Part shown: in pieces, positions 9,265 through 18,483 of the stretch
Position numbering within the stretch: position 1 is the stretch's first letter
How the letters are laid out: each line of letters starts with the position of its first letter
NCBI RefSeq assembly: GCF_030518795.1
Contig: NZ_CP130427.1
Location: 868,001-932,000, forward strand
Length of the DNA stretch: 64,000 bases
DNA from: Micromonospora sp. NBRC 110009
Lineage (GTDB): Bacteria; Actinomycetota; Actinomycetes; Mycobacteriales; Micromonosporaceae
Direction: 5' to 3'
Notes under the pieces: model-generated
What the model saw: only the letters and a program-made list of their open reading frames with translations
Told to the model about the DNA's origin: nothing
Databases searched by the model: none
Translations under genes and position numbers: made by a program

Positions 9265-10131
9265 GTGACCGCCGCCCTCGCCCCCGCCACCGCCCTCGAC
9301 GCGGCCGACTGGCAGGCCCGGCGGCGCGCCCACGAGGAGCGGATCGACGCCTGGCTGGCGCCGCACCTGGCCCGCCGGCGCTCCGGGGTGAAGCACCCGG
9401 TGGAGGACTTCCTCTTCACCTACTACTCGCACCGCCCCGCCCAGTTGCGCCGCTGGCATCCGGGCACCGGGGTGGTACTGCGCGACGCGGACCCGGCCGA
9501 GTTCGGCCCGGACTACCGGGCCACCGCCGCCGGGATCACCCTCGACACCGACCGGGTACGCGCCCGGCGCGCGGAGTCGATCTCCTGGATCCGGACGCTG
9601 CTCGCGACGACCGCCGGCCGCCCGGCCCAGTTCGGCTGCTTCGGCATGCACGAGTGGGCGATGGTCTACCGGCAGACCCAGGACGAGGTGCGGCACAACG
9701 CCTGGCCGCTGCGGCTCAGCCCGGAGGCGACCGCCGCGGTGGTCGAGGAGCGGGGCGTGCGGTGCAGCCACTTCGACGCCTTCCGGTTCTTCACCGCGCC
9801 GGCCCGGCCGCTGAACCTGCTCACCCCGACCCGGGAGAGCCAGCACGCGCTGGAGCAGCCGGGCTGCCTGCACGCCAACATGGATCTCTACAAGTGGGCG
9901 TACAAGCTCTCCCCGCTGGTGCCCGCGGAGCTGGTGGCGGAGTGCTTCGCGCTGGCCCGGGAGATCCGCACGCTCGACATGCGGGCCAGCCCGTACGACC
10001 TGGCCGACCTCGGGTACCCGCCGGTGCGGGTGGAGACCCCGGACGGCCGGGCGGAGTACGCCGCCGCCCAGCGCGGCTTCGCCGAGCGGGCCGCCGGGCT
10101 GCGCGCGCGGCTGCTCACCGCGCTCGACTGA
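9265..10131 (+). CDS. Conserved actinobacterial protein, often labelled 3-methyladenine DNA glycosylase
   Basis: 288 aa, cytoplasmic, no membrane segments. The N-terminal block HPVEDFLFTYYSHRPAQL and the following RRWHPG are typical of an actinobacterial family that databases commonly name 3-methyladenine DNA glycosylase. I see no helix-hairpin-helix glycosylase motif, so the activity is not proven by the sequence. The GTG at 9265 is supported by TACCCT (9252-9257) 7 nt upstream, a leaderless arrangement. The longer frame upstream overlaps the previous gene and is rejected. Confidence 0.7.
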   Translation: MTAALAPATALDAADWQARRRAHEERIDAWLAPHLARRRSGVKHPVEDFLFTYYSHRPAQLRRWHPGTGVVLRDADPAEFGPDYRATAAGITLDTDRVRARRAESISWIRTLLATTAGRPAQFGCFGMHEWAMVYRQTQDEVRHNAWPLRLSPEATAAVVEERGVRCSHFDAFRFFTAPARPLNLLTPTRESQHALEQPGCLHANMDLYKWAYKLSPLVPAELVAECFALAREIRTLDMRASPYDLADLGYPPVRVETPDGRAEYAAAQRGFAERAAGLRARLLTALD

Positions 10132-10150
10132 CCCGGCCCCGGCGCCGGAC

Positions 10151-10726
10151 TCAGCCCTCCGGGTGGCCCCGGTGGCGCGCCCACTCCGGGGCGAGGATCG
10201 ACATGACGGTGGCGTCCCCCCAGCCGTCGCCGTCCCGGAGCACCTGCCGCAGCGTGCCCTCGACGACGAAGCCGATCTTCTCGTACACCCGGCGGGCGCG
10301 CGGGTTGAACGCAAACACCTCCAGCGAGATCCGGTGCAGGCCGAGCTGCCCGAAGCCGTACCCGACGATCAGCCGGACGGCCTCCGTGCCGAGTCCCCGG
10401 TCACGCCCGGCCGGGCCGATCAGGGTGCGGAAGTTGCAGCCGGCGTTGTGCCGGTCCCACTCGTTGAGGACCACCTCGCCGACGCAGGCCCCGGTCTCCC
10501 GGTCCACCACGGCCAGGTCGAGCCGGTCGGTCTGGCTGTTGCGGCTGCCGTACCAGGCCCGCAGCCGGCCCGCGTCGAGCACGTCGTCCGGCGGGCTGCC
10601 GGTGAGCCGACCCACCTCGGGGTCGCTGAGGATGGCCGCGAAGGCGGTGGCGTCGTCGTCGACGAACGGGCGCAGCAGCACCTGATCGCCGGTGAGCATG
10701 GGCTTGACGGAGAAGTCGGTGGGCAC
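10151..10726 (-). CDS. GNAT acetyltransferase, RimJ/RimL-like
   Basis: 191 aa, single GNAT domain. The acetyl-CoA pyrophosphate loop is GPAGRDRGLGTEAV, followed by the typical helix and LGLHRISLEVFAFNPRARRVYEKIGF. RimJ/RimL relatives acetylate protein N-termini or small amines; the substrate is unknown. The GTG at 10726 has CAGAAT (10739-10734, minus) 7 nt upstream, consistent with a leaderless mRNA. It converges with the gene ending at 10131. Confidence 0.9.
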   Translation of the reverse strand: MPTDFSVKPMLTGDQVLLRPFVDDDATAFAAILSDPEVGRLTGSPPDDVLDAGRLRAWYGSRNSQTDRLDLAVVDRETGACVGEVVLNEWDRHNAGCNFRTLIGPAGRDRGLGTEAVRLIVGYGFGQLGLHRISLEVFAFNPRARRVYEKIGFVVEGTLRQVLRDGDGWGDATVMSILAPEWARHRGHPEG

Positions 10727-10785
10727 CCGGCGGATTCTGGGTGGCGCCCCGACCCGGCCTCAAACCCTTTTCCGGTACGCCGCGG

Positions 10786-11211
10786 TCAGTCGCCGTCCAC
10801 CCGGCGGTCGCGCTTGCGCTGGGACTGGCGCTTCTTCTCGGCCAGCCGCCGCTCCTTCGCGGCGCGGGACGGGCGGGTCGCGCGGCGCGGCTTCGGGGGC
10901 GGCGCGACCGCCTCGCGCAGCAGGGCGGTCATCCGCTCGCGGGCCGCCTCCCGGTTGGAGATCTGCGCGCGGTGTTCGCTGGCGGTCACGGTCAGCACGC
11001 CGTCGACGAGCCGCCCGGCGAGCCGGTCCAGGGCCCGGGTGCGCAGCGGCTCCGGCACGCTGGGCGAGCCGGCCAGGTCGAAACTCAGTTCCACCCGGGA
11101 GTCGGTGGTGTTGACCCCCTGCCCGCCCGGCCCGGAGGAGCGGGAGAAGCGTTCCCGCAGCTCGGTGCCGGGGACCACGAGCCGGTCGGTCACCCGCAGT
11201 CCATCGTCCAC
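10786..11211 (-). CDS. arfB: Alternative ribosome-rescue peptidyl-tRNA hydrolase ArfB
   Basis: 141 aa. The release-factor GGQ domain is present (SSGPGGQGVNTTDSRVEL), and the basic C-terminal tail (KERRLAEKKRQSQRKRDRR) is what ArfB inserts into the empty mRNA channel of stalled ribosomes. No codon-recognition domain is present, so this is not RF1/RF2. The GTG at 11211 has TAGCCT (11223-11218, minus) 6 nt upstream; this lies at the 3' end of the preceding small gene. Confidence 0.93.
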   Translation of the reverse strand: MDDGLRVTDRLVVPGTELRERFSRSSGPGGQGVNTTDSRVELSFDLAGSPSVPEPLRTRALDRLAGRLVDGVLTVTASEHRAQISNREAARERMTALLREAVAPPPKPRRATRPSRAAKERRLAEKKRQSQRKRDRRVDGD

Positions 11212-11220
11212 GCCCCGAGG

Positions 11221-11529
11221 CTAGCGCCCCGACCGTGGGGTCGGGGTGGGGGTAGGGGTCACGGTCGTGGTGGGCGCCGGGTCCGCCCGTTCGTGGTCCG
11301 ACCCGGCCGCCGCGTACGCGGCCGCGCCGACCAGCAGCAGCGCGATCACGCCGATCTTGGTGACCACGGCCCGGATCGCCAGCCACGCGGTGCGGCGGGC
11401 GCCCGGGACGGTGGTCCGGATGGTCTGGTAGTCCTTCCAGCCCCGCTTCGCACGGGCGTAGGACGCGCCGACGCCGGCGCCGATGATCAGGCCCACCAGG
11501 AGGAGGGCCGCGATGACAGCTTGCTCCAC
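11221..11529 (-). CDS. Small two-helix membrane protein
   Basis: 102 aa. Helix 1 is at about residues 4-22 (AVIAALLLVGLIIGAGVG) and helix 2 at about 57-75 (GVIALLLVGAAAYAA), with a basic loop between and a Thr/Pro-rich tail. The function is unknown. The GTG at 11529 has GATACT (11542-11537, minus) 7 nt upstream. The stop lies 9 bp before arfB, so read-through into arfB is possible. Confidence 0.7.
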   Translation of the reverse strand: MEQAVIAALLLVGLIIGAGVGASYARAKRGWKDYQTIRTTVPGARRTAWLAIRAVVTKIGVIALLLVGAAAYAAAGSDHERADPAPTTTVTPTPTPTPRSGR

Positions 11530-11634
11530 CCACGCCAGTATCCATACTCAGCGTAATATTTCCATGGCCCGATGGTCCCGGGCCGGATATCCGACAGTAC
11601 GGCGAGCTTGCGCAGGTCGCGGCCGCGCGGGCGG

Positions 11635-12495
11635 TCAGCCGCCCCGGCCGATGATGGTGTCGGCGGTCTGCTGCACCTGGTCGATCGGGATGGCGAAGCC
11701 GATGCCGATCGAGCCGTTGCCGTCGATGGTGGCGATGGCCGTGTTCACCCCGACCACCTCGCCCCGGGCGTTGACCAGCGGACCACCGGAGTTCCCCGGG
11801 TTGATCGAGGCGTCGGTCTGCACCGCGCTGTGCCGGCCGTTGCCGATGCGCACCTGCCGGTTGAGCGCGCTGACGATGCCCGCGGTGACGGTGCCGGCCA
11901 GGCCGAGCGGCGAACCGATCGCCAGCACCGGCTCCCCCACCCGGGTGCTGTTCGGCTTGGCCAGCGGCAGCGGCGTCAGCCCGGCCGACGCCGGCACCCG
12001 GAGCACCGCCAGGTCGCTGCTCGGCTCCCGCCCCACCACCTCGGCGGTGAACCGGCGGCCGTCCGAGGTCTCCACGGTCACCGGACCGGAGCCGCCCCGG
12101 GCCAGAATGTGGTCGTTGGTCACGATGTGCTGCTCGTGGTCGATGGCGAAGCCGGACCCGCTCGCCGAGGCGCCGGATCCGCCGCCGACCATCACCGAGA
12201 CCACCCCGGGCACGGTCTTCTCGGCGGCGGTGACCAGTTCGGCCGGCACCGGCGCCGCGGAGGCCGCGGCCGGTCCCGGCGCGTCCCGGTCGGCCACCCA
12301 ACTGCCAGCCGCCGCGCCCGAGACGGTGGAGAGCGCCACCACCGCCAGCGCGCTCAGCAGCCGGCTGCGCCAGCCCCGCCGCCCCGGGCCCCGCTCGGAG
12401 CCGGGTACGTCCCAGCGCCCCCGCCCGTCCGGGTCCAGCTCCGGCGAGACGAACCACGGGCCGCGCGGCTCGCCGAGTCCGGTCTGCACTGCCAT
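11635..12495 (-). CDS. Membrane-anchored trypsin-like serine protease (HtrA/DegP type, no PDZ)
   Basis: 286 aa. A cytoplasmic Arg/Pro-rich region (1-42) precedes one signal-anchor helix (about 45-65), placing the protease outside the membrane. The triad is visible: His in VTNDHIL, Asp in SSDLAVLRV, Ser in NPGNSGGPL. The protein ends shortly after the GSIGIGFAIP block, so the PDZ domain of full HtrA is missing. The ATG at 12495 has a GGAG about 7 nt upstream. It follows the MoxR-DUF58-VWA cluster after 47 bp, so these envelope-related genes may be co-expressed. Confidence 0.92.
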   Translation of the reverse strand: MAVQTGLGEPRGPWFVSPELDPDGRGRWDVPGSERGPGRRGWRSRLLSALAVVALSTVSGAAAGSWVADRDAPGPAAASAAPVPAELVTAAEKTVPGVVSVMVGGGSGASASGSGFAIDHEQHIVTNDHILARGGSGPVTVETSDGRRFTAEVVGREPSSDLAVLRVPASAGLTPLPLAKPNSTRVGEPVLAIGSPLGLAGTVTAGIVSALNRQVRIGNGRHSAVQTDASINPGNSGGPLVNARGEVVGVNTAIATIDGNGSIGIGFAIPIDQVQQTADTIIGRGG

Positions 12496-12542
12496 ACCTG
12501 GCTCCTCACGTGTCGTGCCGTGCTGCCGTCAGGTGGTGCGGA

Positions 12543-13502
12543 TCAGGGCAGGCGGGAGAACCACCGCAGCGATCCCGCGGCCGCGCCCATCGCGAAGACC
12601 AGGCCCAGCCCGATGAACCGCGCGGAGATGTCCTGCCGTTCGGTGCGGTAGCCGACCGAGGTGCCGATGTCCTCGTAGACGGCGCGCAACTCGGCGACGG
12701 AGGACGCCTCGTGGAAGCGGCCCCCGGTCTGCTCGGCGACCGCCTTCAGGGTCTGCCCGTCGACCGGCACCTGGATCGCCCGCCCACCCCGGTCGACGAA
12801 GCCGGACGCCGTGCCGAACGAGATGGTGTGCACCGGAACCTTGGCGGCGACCGCCTGGGTGGCGGCCTCCATCGGGTCCATCCCGGAGGTGTTCGCCCCG
12901 TCCGAGAGGATGATGATCCGGGCCGGCGGTGGATCCTTGGCGGCCTTGGCGTCCAGGCTCTTCACCGCGCCCAGCGAGGTGCTGATCGCCTCCCCGATGG
13001 CGGTGCCCTGGACGCCGGTGATCCCCTCCGCCAGCCGTTCGATCCCCTCGTGCAGCGCGTCCCGGTCGGTGCTCGGCGGCACCAGCACCGCCGCGCTGCC
13101 GGCGAAGGCGACCAGCCCGACGTTGAACTCGTCCGGCAGGCCGTCGACGAACCGGCTGGCGGCCTCCTTGGCGGCGGTCAGCCGGTCCGGATCGACGTCG
13201 CCGGCGAGCATCGAGGTGGAGACGTCCACCGCCACCATCACGGTGGCCCGTTCCCGGGGCACGCGTACCTCGGCGCTGGGTCGGGCGAAGCCGACCACCA
13301 GCAACGCGAGCATGGCGAGGAAGAGACCCGCCGGCACGTGCCGGCGCCAGGCCGGCCGTTGCGGCGCGACCCGGTCCAGCAGCCGCAGGTTGGTGAAGCG
13401 GACCGCGTACCGGCTCTGCCGGCGCTGGATCATCAGGTAACCGACGACCAGGGCGGCGACGCCGAGCAGGAGCCAGAGCCGGGCGGGTGACTGCCAGTTC
13501 AT
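12543..13502 (-). CDS. VWA-domain membrane protein
   Basis: 319 aa. N-terminal helices (about residues 8-25 and 55-75) and one C-terminal helix flank a von Willebrand A domain. The metal-ion-dependent adhesion site is intact: DVSTSM, a following Thr (QGTAIGEA) and SDGANTSG. Such proteins partner with MoxR ATPases and DUF58 proteins in protein or metal-cofactor assembly. The ATG at 13502 overlaps the DUF58 stop as ATGA, implying translational coupling. The longer upstream frame is rejected because it lies inside the DUF58 gene. Confidence 0.9.
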   Translation of the reverse strand: MNWQSPARLWLLLGVAALVVGYLMIQRRQSRYAVRFTNLRLLDRVAPQRPAWRRHVPAGLFLAMLALLVVGFARPSAEVRVPRERATVMVAVDVSTSMLAGDVDPDRLTAAKEAASRFVDGLPDEFNVGLVAFAGSAAVLVPPSTDRDALHEGIERLAEGITGVQGTAIGEAISTSLGAVKSLDAKAAKDPPPARIIILSDGANTSGMDPMEAATQAVAAKVPVHTISFGTASGFVDRGGRAIQVPVDGQTLKAVAEQTGGRFHEASSVAELRAVYEDIGTSVGYRTERQDISARFIGLGLVFAMGAAAGSLRWFSRLP

Positions 13503-14590
13503 GCGGCTCCTCCCCGGGACGCGGCCGGGGCGGCGGCCAGCCGCCGCTGGACGTGCACGTGCCGGACGATGTCGGCGCTCCAGTCCCGGTCGGTCCGCAG
13601 CGCCAGGTGGGTCGCGCCGGACCGGCGCAGCGCCTGGCCCAGCTGGTCGCGCTGGGCGGCGGCGGCCTGCGCGTAGCGCTCCCGCAGGGTCCGGTCCCCG
13701 GTCCACACCTCGCGCCGCCGGCCGGTCTCGGGGTCGACCAGGGTGATCAGGCCGACGTCCGGCAGTTCCAGCTCTCGCGGGTCGGTCACCTCGACAGCGA
13801 GCACCTGGTGCCGGACGGCCAACCGGCGCAGCGCCGCCTCCCAGGACGGGGCGGCGTCCGGGTCGTCGGGCAGCCCGTCGAGGAAGTCGGAGATGACCAC
13901 CACCAGGCCGCGCCGGGTGGCCATCCGCTGGATCCCGGCCAGCCCGTCGGCCAGCGTCGGCGGCGCGTCGCCGGGTCTTCGCGCGCCCTCGGAGGCGAGC
14001 GGCCGACGGCCGTCCACGTCGGACCCGCCGGCCGCCGGGCTCGGGCCGGGGCGCGGCGTCCGCGGCGCCGAGCCGGAGCCGTCGGCACGCGGCGCGGCCA
14101 GCAGGGCGCGCAGCAGTCCGAGCAGGTGGGTTCGCCCGCCCCGGGCCGGGAACCGGCGTACGCCGTCCGGCGCGAGCACCTGCGCGCCGAGGCGGTTGCC
14201 GACGCCGGCGGTGAGGAAGCCGACCGCCGCCACGGCGGCCACCGCCAGTTCCCGCTTGTCCAGCGTGGCGGTGCCGTACTCCATGCTCGGGCTGGCGTCG
14301 ACCAGCAGCCAGGTGCTCAGTTCCCGGTCGGCGTCGACCTCGCGGACGTGCGGGACGGTGGTGCGGGCGGTGACGGCCCAGTCCATCCGGCGCACCTCGT
14401 CCTCGCCGGGGCGGTACTCGCGGCTGCCGGCCACCTCGCTGCCCGGGCCGGGCAGCAGGCCGCGGTACTGGCCGTGCAGCAGTCCGTCGAGCCGGCGGGT
14501 GACGGTCAGTTCCAGCCGCCGCAGCCGCTGGTCGGGCGTGAGGTCCGCCAGGCCGGGCTCGGGCAGGGTCGGGGCGTCCCGGCGCCTCAT
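13499..14590 (-). CDS. DUF58 domain protein
   Basis: 363 aa, soluble. The DUF58 signature YRPGEDEVRRMDWAVTART is followed by a VWA-like core with DASPSMEYG. A low-complexity insert of about 45 residues (rich in Pro, Gly, Arg) interrupts the core near residue 180. DUF58 proteins are found next to MoxR ATPases and are thought to act in the same complex. The start codon overlaps the MoxR stop by four bases (ATGA), and the gene overlaps the VWA gene in the same way. Confidence 0.9.
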   Translation of the reverse strand: MRRRDAPTLPEPGLADLTPDQRLRRLELTVTRRLDGLLHGQYRGLLPGPGSEVAGSREYRPGEDEVRRMDWAVTARTTVPHVREVDADRELSTWLLVDASPSMEYGTATLDKRELAVAAVAAVGFLTAGVGNRLGAQVLAPDGVRRFPARGGRTHLLGLLRALLAAPRADGSGSAPRTPRPGPSPAAGGSDVDGRRPLASEGARRPGDAPPTLADGLAGIQRMATRRGLVVVISDFLDGLPDDPDAAPSWEAALRRLAVRHQVLAVEVTDPRELELPDVGLITLVDPETGRRREVWTGDRTLRERYAQAAAAQRDQLGQALRRSGATHLALRTDRDWSADIVRHVHVQRRLAAAPAASRGGAA

Positions 14591-15636
14591 GCCGCCGCCA
14601 GGTCGGGCGCCGCCTCCGCTTGGCCGGCGACGACCCGGGGCGGTGGCACCGCCTCGATCAGCCGGTGGACCAGCGCCTCGGCGGAGACCCCGTCGGCCAC
14701 CGCGTCGAAGGAGAGCACCAGCCGGTGGGCGAGCACGTCGACGGCCAGGTCCCGGACGTCCTCCGGGAGGACGTACTCGCGGCCCCGGATCAGCGCCTGG
14801 GCGCGGGCGGCGGCGACCAGGCCCAGGGTGGCCCGGGGGCTCGCCCCGTACGCGAGCAGCGGCGCGATCTCGGGCAGCCCGAACCGGCCCGGGTCCCGGG
14901 TGGCGAGGATGAGCCGGACCACGTACTCGGCGAGGGCATGGTGGACGAAGACCTCGCCGGCCCGGCGCTGGAGTTCCCGCAACCGGGCCGGGTCGAGGAC
15001 CTGCCGGGCTGTCGGCCGGTCGGTGCTCATCCGGTAGAGGATGGCCAGTTCGTCGGCGTCGCTCGGATAGTCGACGACGACCTTCATGAGGAACCGGTCG
15101 CGTTGTGCCTCGGGGAGCTGGTAGACGCCCTCCGACTCGATCGGGTTCTGGGTGGCGAGCACCAGGAACGGGTCGGGGACCGGCCAGCTGCGGCCCCCGA
15201 TGGAGACCTGCCGTTCAGCCATCGCCTCCAGCAGCGCCGACTGCACCTTGGCGGGGGCCCGGTTGATCTCGTCGGCCAGCACCAGGTTCGCCATGACCGG
15301 GCCCAACTCGACGTCGAAGCGCTCGCTGGACGCCCGGTAGATGCGGGTACCGACGATGTCCGAGGGGACCAGGTCCGGGGTGAACTGCACCCGGGAGAAG
15401 GTGCCGCCGACGACGGTGGCGAGGGTCTGCGCCGCGAGCGTCTTGGCCACGCCCGGCACGCCCTCCAGCAGGCAGTGGCCGTCGGCGACCAGGGCGGTGA
15501 GCAGGCGTTCGACGAGCCGATCCTGCCCGACGATCACGCGTTTGACCTCGAAGAGGGTCTGTTCCAGCTCGACGCCGCTCGCGTCGGCATCGACCGGGCT
15601 GGGCACGCTGGCCAGGGTGTCCGAGATGTCCGTCAC
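14587..15636 (-). CDS. MoxR-family AAA+ ATPase
   Basis: 349 aa. Walker A is GVPGVAKT, Walker B is LVLADEINRAP, and the sensor and arginine-finger regions (VLATQNPIESEGVYQLPEAQRDRF) are typical. MoxR ATPases act as chaperone-like remodelers for partner VWA proteins. The GTG at 15636 is chosen because it begins the family's N-terminus; the longer frame reads through a proline/arginine-rich stretch. It is the first gene of a tightly overlapping three-gene cluster with DUF58 and VWA proteins. Confidence 0.93.
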   Translation of the reverse strand: MTDISDTLASVPSPVDADASGVELEQTLFEVKRVIVGQDRLVERLLTALVADGHCLLEGVPGVAKTLAAQTLATVVGGTFSRVQFTPDLVPSDIVGTRIYRASSERFDVELGPVMANLVLADEINRAPAKVQSALLEAMAERQVSIGGRSWPVPDPFLVLATQNPIESEGVYQLPEAQRDRFLMKVVVDYPSDADELAILYRMSTDRPTARQVLDPARLRELQRRAGEVFVHHALAEYVVRLILATRDPGRFGLPEIAPLLAYGASPRATLGLVAAARAQALIRGREYVLPEDVRDLAVDVLAHRLVLSFDAVADGVSAEALVHRLIEAVPPPRVVAGQAEAAPDLAAA

Positions 15637-15823
15637 GGTGCTTGCTTCCCGGGCTGGCGGTGGGACAAACGTCGGATTATCGGCCCCTCGGCACCCCTTC
15701 CCAGGCCGGACCGGGACGAGTCCCCTCGGCCGGGCCGCAACGGCGCGACCGGGGCCGGGCGGCGCAACCGGGGACAGATCTGCCGGGCATCGCGAGCGGC
15801 CGTCGGCCGGTACGGTGACGCCC

Positions 15824-16804
15824 GTGACGACGCTGCTGCAGGCGGGGCGGGCGGGGCGGCTCGTGGCGCCGGCCTGCTGGCTCGCCGTCGCGCCCACGGC
15901 TGTGTGGGCGGTGCTCCGGCTGGCCGGTGGGGAGCGCGGGCCACTGGTGCAGGCGATCGCCTTCACGCCGTACGTCGCGGCCGGATCGCTGGTGCCGCTG
16001 GTGCTGGCGCTCGCCCTGCGCCGGGTCGCCCCGGCGGCGGTGGCGGCGGCCGCCGCGCTGGCGCTGATCGGGGCGGTGGCACCCCGCGCGGTCGGCTCCG
16101 GTCAGCCGGCGGTGCACGGCCCCACGGTGCGCCTGCTCACCGCGAACCTGTTGAAGGGCGGCGCCGATCCGGCCGCGCTGGTCGACCTGGTCCGAACGCA
16201 GCGGGTCGACGTGCTGACCGTGCAGGAGTTCACCCCGCCGATCGCCGCCGAGCTGGACGGGCTCGGGCTGGCCGCCCTGCTGCCGTACCGGGAGCTCAAC
16301 CCCGAGGTCGGCACCACCGGCTCCGGGCTGTACGCGCGCTACCCGCTCAGTGAGGTCGGCTTCCGCCGCAACCAGGGTTTCTCCTTCACCCAGGCGTACG
16401 GGACGCTGGCCGTGCCGGGCGCGCCACCCCTGCGGGTGGAGTCGGCGCACCCGGCCGCGCCGTACGCCGTCGAGGTGGTCCCGGACTGGTGGACCGACCT
16501 GCGCGGACAGCCGCACGCCACCCCCCGGGGGCGGTTGAGCGTGCTGGCCGGGGACTTCAACGCCACCCTCGACCACGCGCCGTTGCGCGACCTGATCGCC
16601 ACGGGCTACGTCGACGCGGCGGACCAGGCCGGCGCGGGGCTCGCCGGCACCTGGGGCCCGTACGACGGCGACCCGATCCCGCCGGTCACCATCGACCACG
16701 TGCTGGCCGACCGGCGCATCGCGGTCCGTTCGGTCGACGTGCACCCCCTCCCCGGCAGTGACCACCGCGCCGTCCTGGCCGAGCTGCGGCTGCCCGCCGC
16801 GTGA
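15824..16804 (+). CDS. Endonuclease/exonuclease/phosphatase-family protein with N-terminal helices
   Basis: 326 aa. Three hydrophobic segments in the first 95 or so residues anchor it in the membrane. The C-terminal domain shows the family residues: Asn in LLTANLLKG, Glu in VQEF, Asp/Asn in LAGDFNATLDH, TIDHVLA and GSDHRAVLAEL. It is a compact version of the protein at 427-2460. The GTG at 15824 has TACGGT (15811-15816) 7 nt upstream, consistent with a leaderless mRNA. It is divergent from moxR, and its stop lies 6 bp from the cimA stop. Confidence 0.85.
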   Translation: MTTLLQAGRAGRLVAPACWLAVAPTAVWAVLRLAGGERGPLVQAIAFTPYVAAGSLVPLVLALALRRVAPAAVAAAAALALIGAVAPRAVGSGQPAVHGPTVRLLTANLLKGGADPAALVDLVRTQRVDVLTVQEFTPPIAAELDGLGLAALLPYRELNPEVGTTGSGLYARYPLSEVGFRRNQGFSFTQAYGTLAVPGAPPLRVESAHPAAPYAVEVVPDWWTDLRGQPHATPRGRLSVLAGDFNATLDHAPLRDLIATGYVDAADQAGAGLAGTWGPYDGDPIPPVTIDHVLADRRIAVRSVDVHPLPGSDHRAVLAELRLPAA

Positions 16805-16810
16805 GCCGGC

Positions 16811-18391
16811 TCAGACGCGGGCCCGGTCCAGGCCGTAGGTGAGCGCGTCGACCAGCGCGTGCCAGCTCGCCTCGACCACGTTGGGGTGCACGCCGACGGT
16901 GGTCCAGTCGCGGCCCGCGCCGGCGGTCTCCACCAGCACCCGGGTCACCGCCCCGGTGCCGTGGCTGCCCTCCAGGATGCGCACCTTGTAGTCGGCCAGC
17001 TCGAAGTCGCGCAGCTCCGGGTAGTGCCGGGCCAGCGCCGTCCGCAGCGCCTCGTCCAGGGCGTTGACCGGGCCGTTCCCCTCCGCGGTGGCGATCACCC
17101 GCTCACCGCGTACCCGGATCTTCACGGTGGCCTCGGAGACCACCGCGCCGTCCTCGCGGTGCTCGACCAGCACCCGGTACGACTCCAGGGCGAACGGGCG
17201 CGGCGCGGCCCGACCCGGCAGCTCGGATCGGACCAGCAGCTCGAACGAGGCGTCCGCGGCCTCGAACGACCAGCCGCCGGCCTCCAGCTCCTTGACCCGC
17301 TTGGTGACCGTGGCGAGCGCCTCCGGATGGCCGGCCAGGTCCAGCCCCAGCTCACGGCTCTTGAGCTCGATGCTGGCCCGGCCGGCCATCTCGGTCACCA
17401 GGATCCGCATGTCGTTGCCCACCACCGACGGATCGACGTGGTTGTAGAGCAACGGGTCGACCTTGATCGCGCTCGCGTGCAGCCCCGCCTTGTGGGCGAA
17501 GGCGGCGGCCCCGACGTACGCCTGGTGGGTGTCGGGGGCGATGTTGGCGATCTCGGCGATGGCGTGCGAGACCCGCACCATCTGTTCCAGGCAGCCCTCC
17601 GGCAGGACGGGCAGCCCGAGCTTGAGCTGGAGGTTGGCGACGACCGCGAAGATGTCCGCGTTGCCGGGGCGCTCGCCGTACCCGTTGGCGGTGCCCTGGA
17701 AGTGCCGGACGCCGGCCTCGACGGCGGCGATGGTGTTGGCGACCGCGCAGGCGGTGTCGTTCTGGCAGTGGATGCCGAGCAGCTCCGGCGCGACGCCGGT
17801 ACGCGCGGTGACGTCGGCGATGGCGGCGGTGACCTGGGAGGGCAGCATCCCGCCGTTGGTGTCGCAGAGCACGAACCGCTCGGCCCCGGCGGCGAGCGCC
17901 GTCTCCAGCACCGCGGCGGTGTACGCCGGGTCGTGCCGGTAGCCGTCGAAGAAATGCTCCCCGTCGACGAAGACCCGTCGCCCCTGCCCGACCAGGTAGG
18001 TCACCGTGTCGCGGATCATCGCCAGGTTCTCCCCGGCGGTGGTGCGCAGCGCCCGCTCGACGTGCCGCAGGTCCGCCTTGGCGACCAGCGCCACGGCCGG
18101 GGTGTCGGCGTCGAGGAGGCCACGCACCTGCGGGTCGGCGTCGACGGCCACCCCGGCCTTGCGGGTGGCGCCGAAGGCGACCAGGATCGCGTGCTTCAGG
18201 TCCAGCTCGGTGCGGGCGCGCCGGAAGAACTCGGTGTCCTTGGGGACGGCGCCCGGCCAGCCGCCCTCGATGAAGCCGACCCCGAGGTCGTCGAGCAGGC
18301 GGGCCACCGCCAGCTTGTCGACCACCGAGTAGCTGAGCCCCTCGCGCTGCGCGCCGTCGCGCAGCGTCGTGTCGTACACCTGGAAGGTCAT
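16811..18391 (-). CDS. cimA: (R)-citramalate synthase
   Basis: 526 aa. It condenses pyruvate with acetyl-CoA to citramalate, the entry to threonine-independent isoleucine synthesis. The HMGL-like barrel has TLRDGAQREG, the metal histidines in GIHCQNDTAC and the NGYGERPGNAD block. A C-terminal LeuA-type allosteric dimer domain (from about residue 385) suggests isoleucine feedback. The long linker and YDTTLRDGAQ start fit CimA rather than LeuA. Citramalate is then processed by LeuCD and LeuB, also in this window. The start has GAGGA about 6 nt upstream. Expression is probably controlled by the attenuator upstream. Confidence 0.93.
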   Translation of the reverse strand: MTFQVYDTTLRDGAQREGLSYSVVDKLAVARLLDDLGVGFIEGGWPGAVPKDTEFFRRARTELDLKHAILVAFGATRKAGVAVDADPQVRGLLDADTPAVALVAKADLRHVERALRTTAGENLAMIRDTVTYLVGQGRRVFVDGEHFFDGYRHDPAYTAAVLETALAAGAERFVLCDTNGGMLPSQVTAAIADVTARTGVAPELLGIHCQNDTACAVANTIAAVEAGVRHFQGTANGYGERPGNADIFAVVANLQLKLGLPVLPEGCLEQMVRVSHAIAEIANIAPDTHQAYVGAAAFAHKAGLHASAIKVDPLLYNHVDPSVVGNDMRILVTEMAGRASIELKSRELGLDLAGHPEALATVTKRVKELEAGGWSFEAADASFELLVRSELPGRAAPRPFALESYRVLVEHREDGAVVSEATVKIRVRGERVIATAEGNGPVNALDEALRTALARHYPELRDFELADYKVRILEGSHGTGAVTRVLVETAGAGRDWTTVGVHPNVVEASWHALVDALTYGLDRARV

Positions 18392-18424
18392 GGGAGTCCT
18401 CGTCTCGAACCTGCGGGGAGCAAC

Positions 18425-18454
18425 AAAAAGACCCCCCGCGGATGCGGGAGGTCT
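18425..18454 (-). terminator. Attenuator terminator ahead of cimA
   Basis: On the minus strand an 11-bp stem (18454-18444 with 18439-18429, one T-G pair) and a 4-nt loop are followed directly by TTTTT and GTT. It lies between the leader peptide and the cimA start, where a terminator makes sense only as a regulated attenuator. Confidence 0.85.
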
Positions 18455-18483
18455 GCGCGCTCGGCGAGAGGGAAGCCGGCGCG

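Noticed and set aside
7713..9419. A long antisense open frame
   Set aside because: Composition typical of third-position GC shadow frames; the + strand gene has a signal sequence, helices and a good Shine-Dalgarno sequence.
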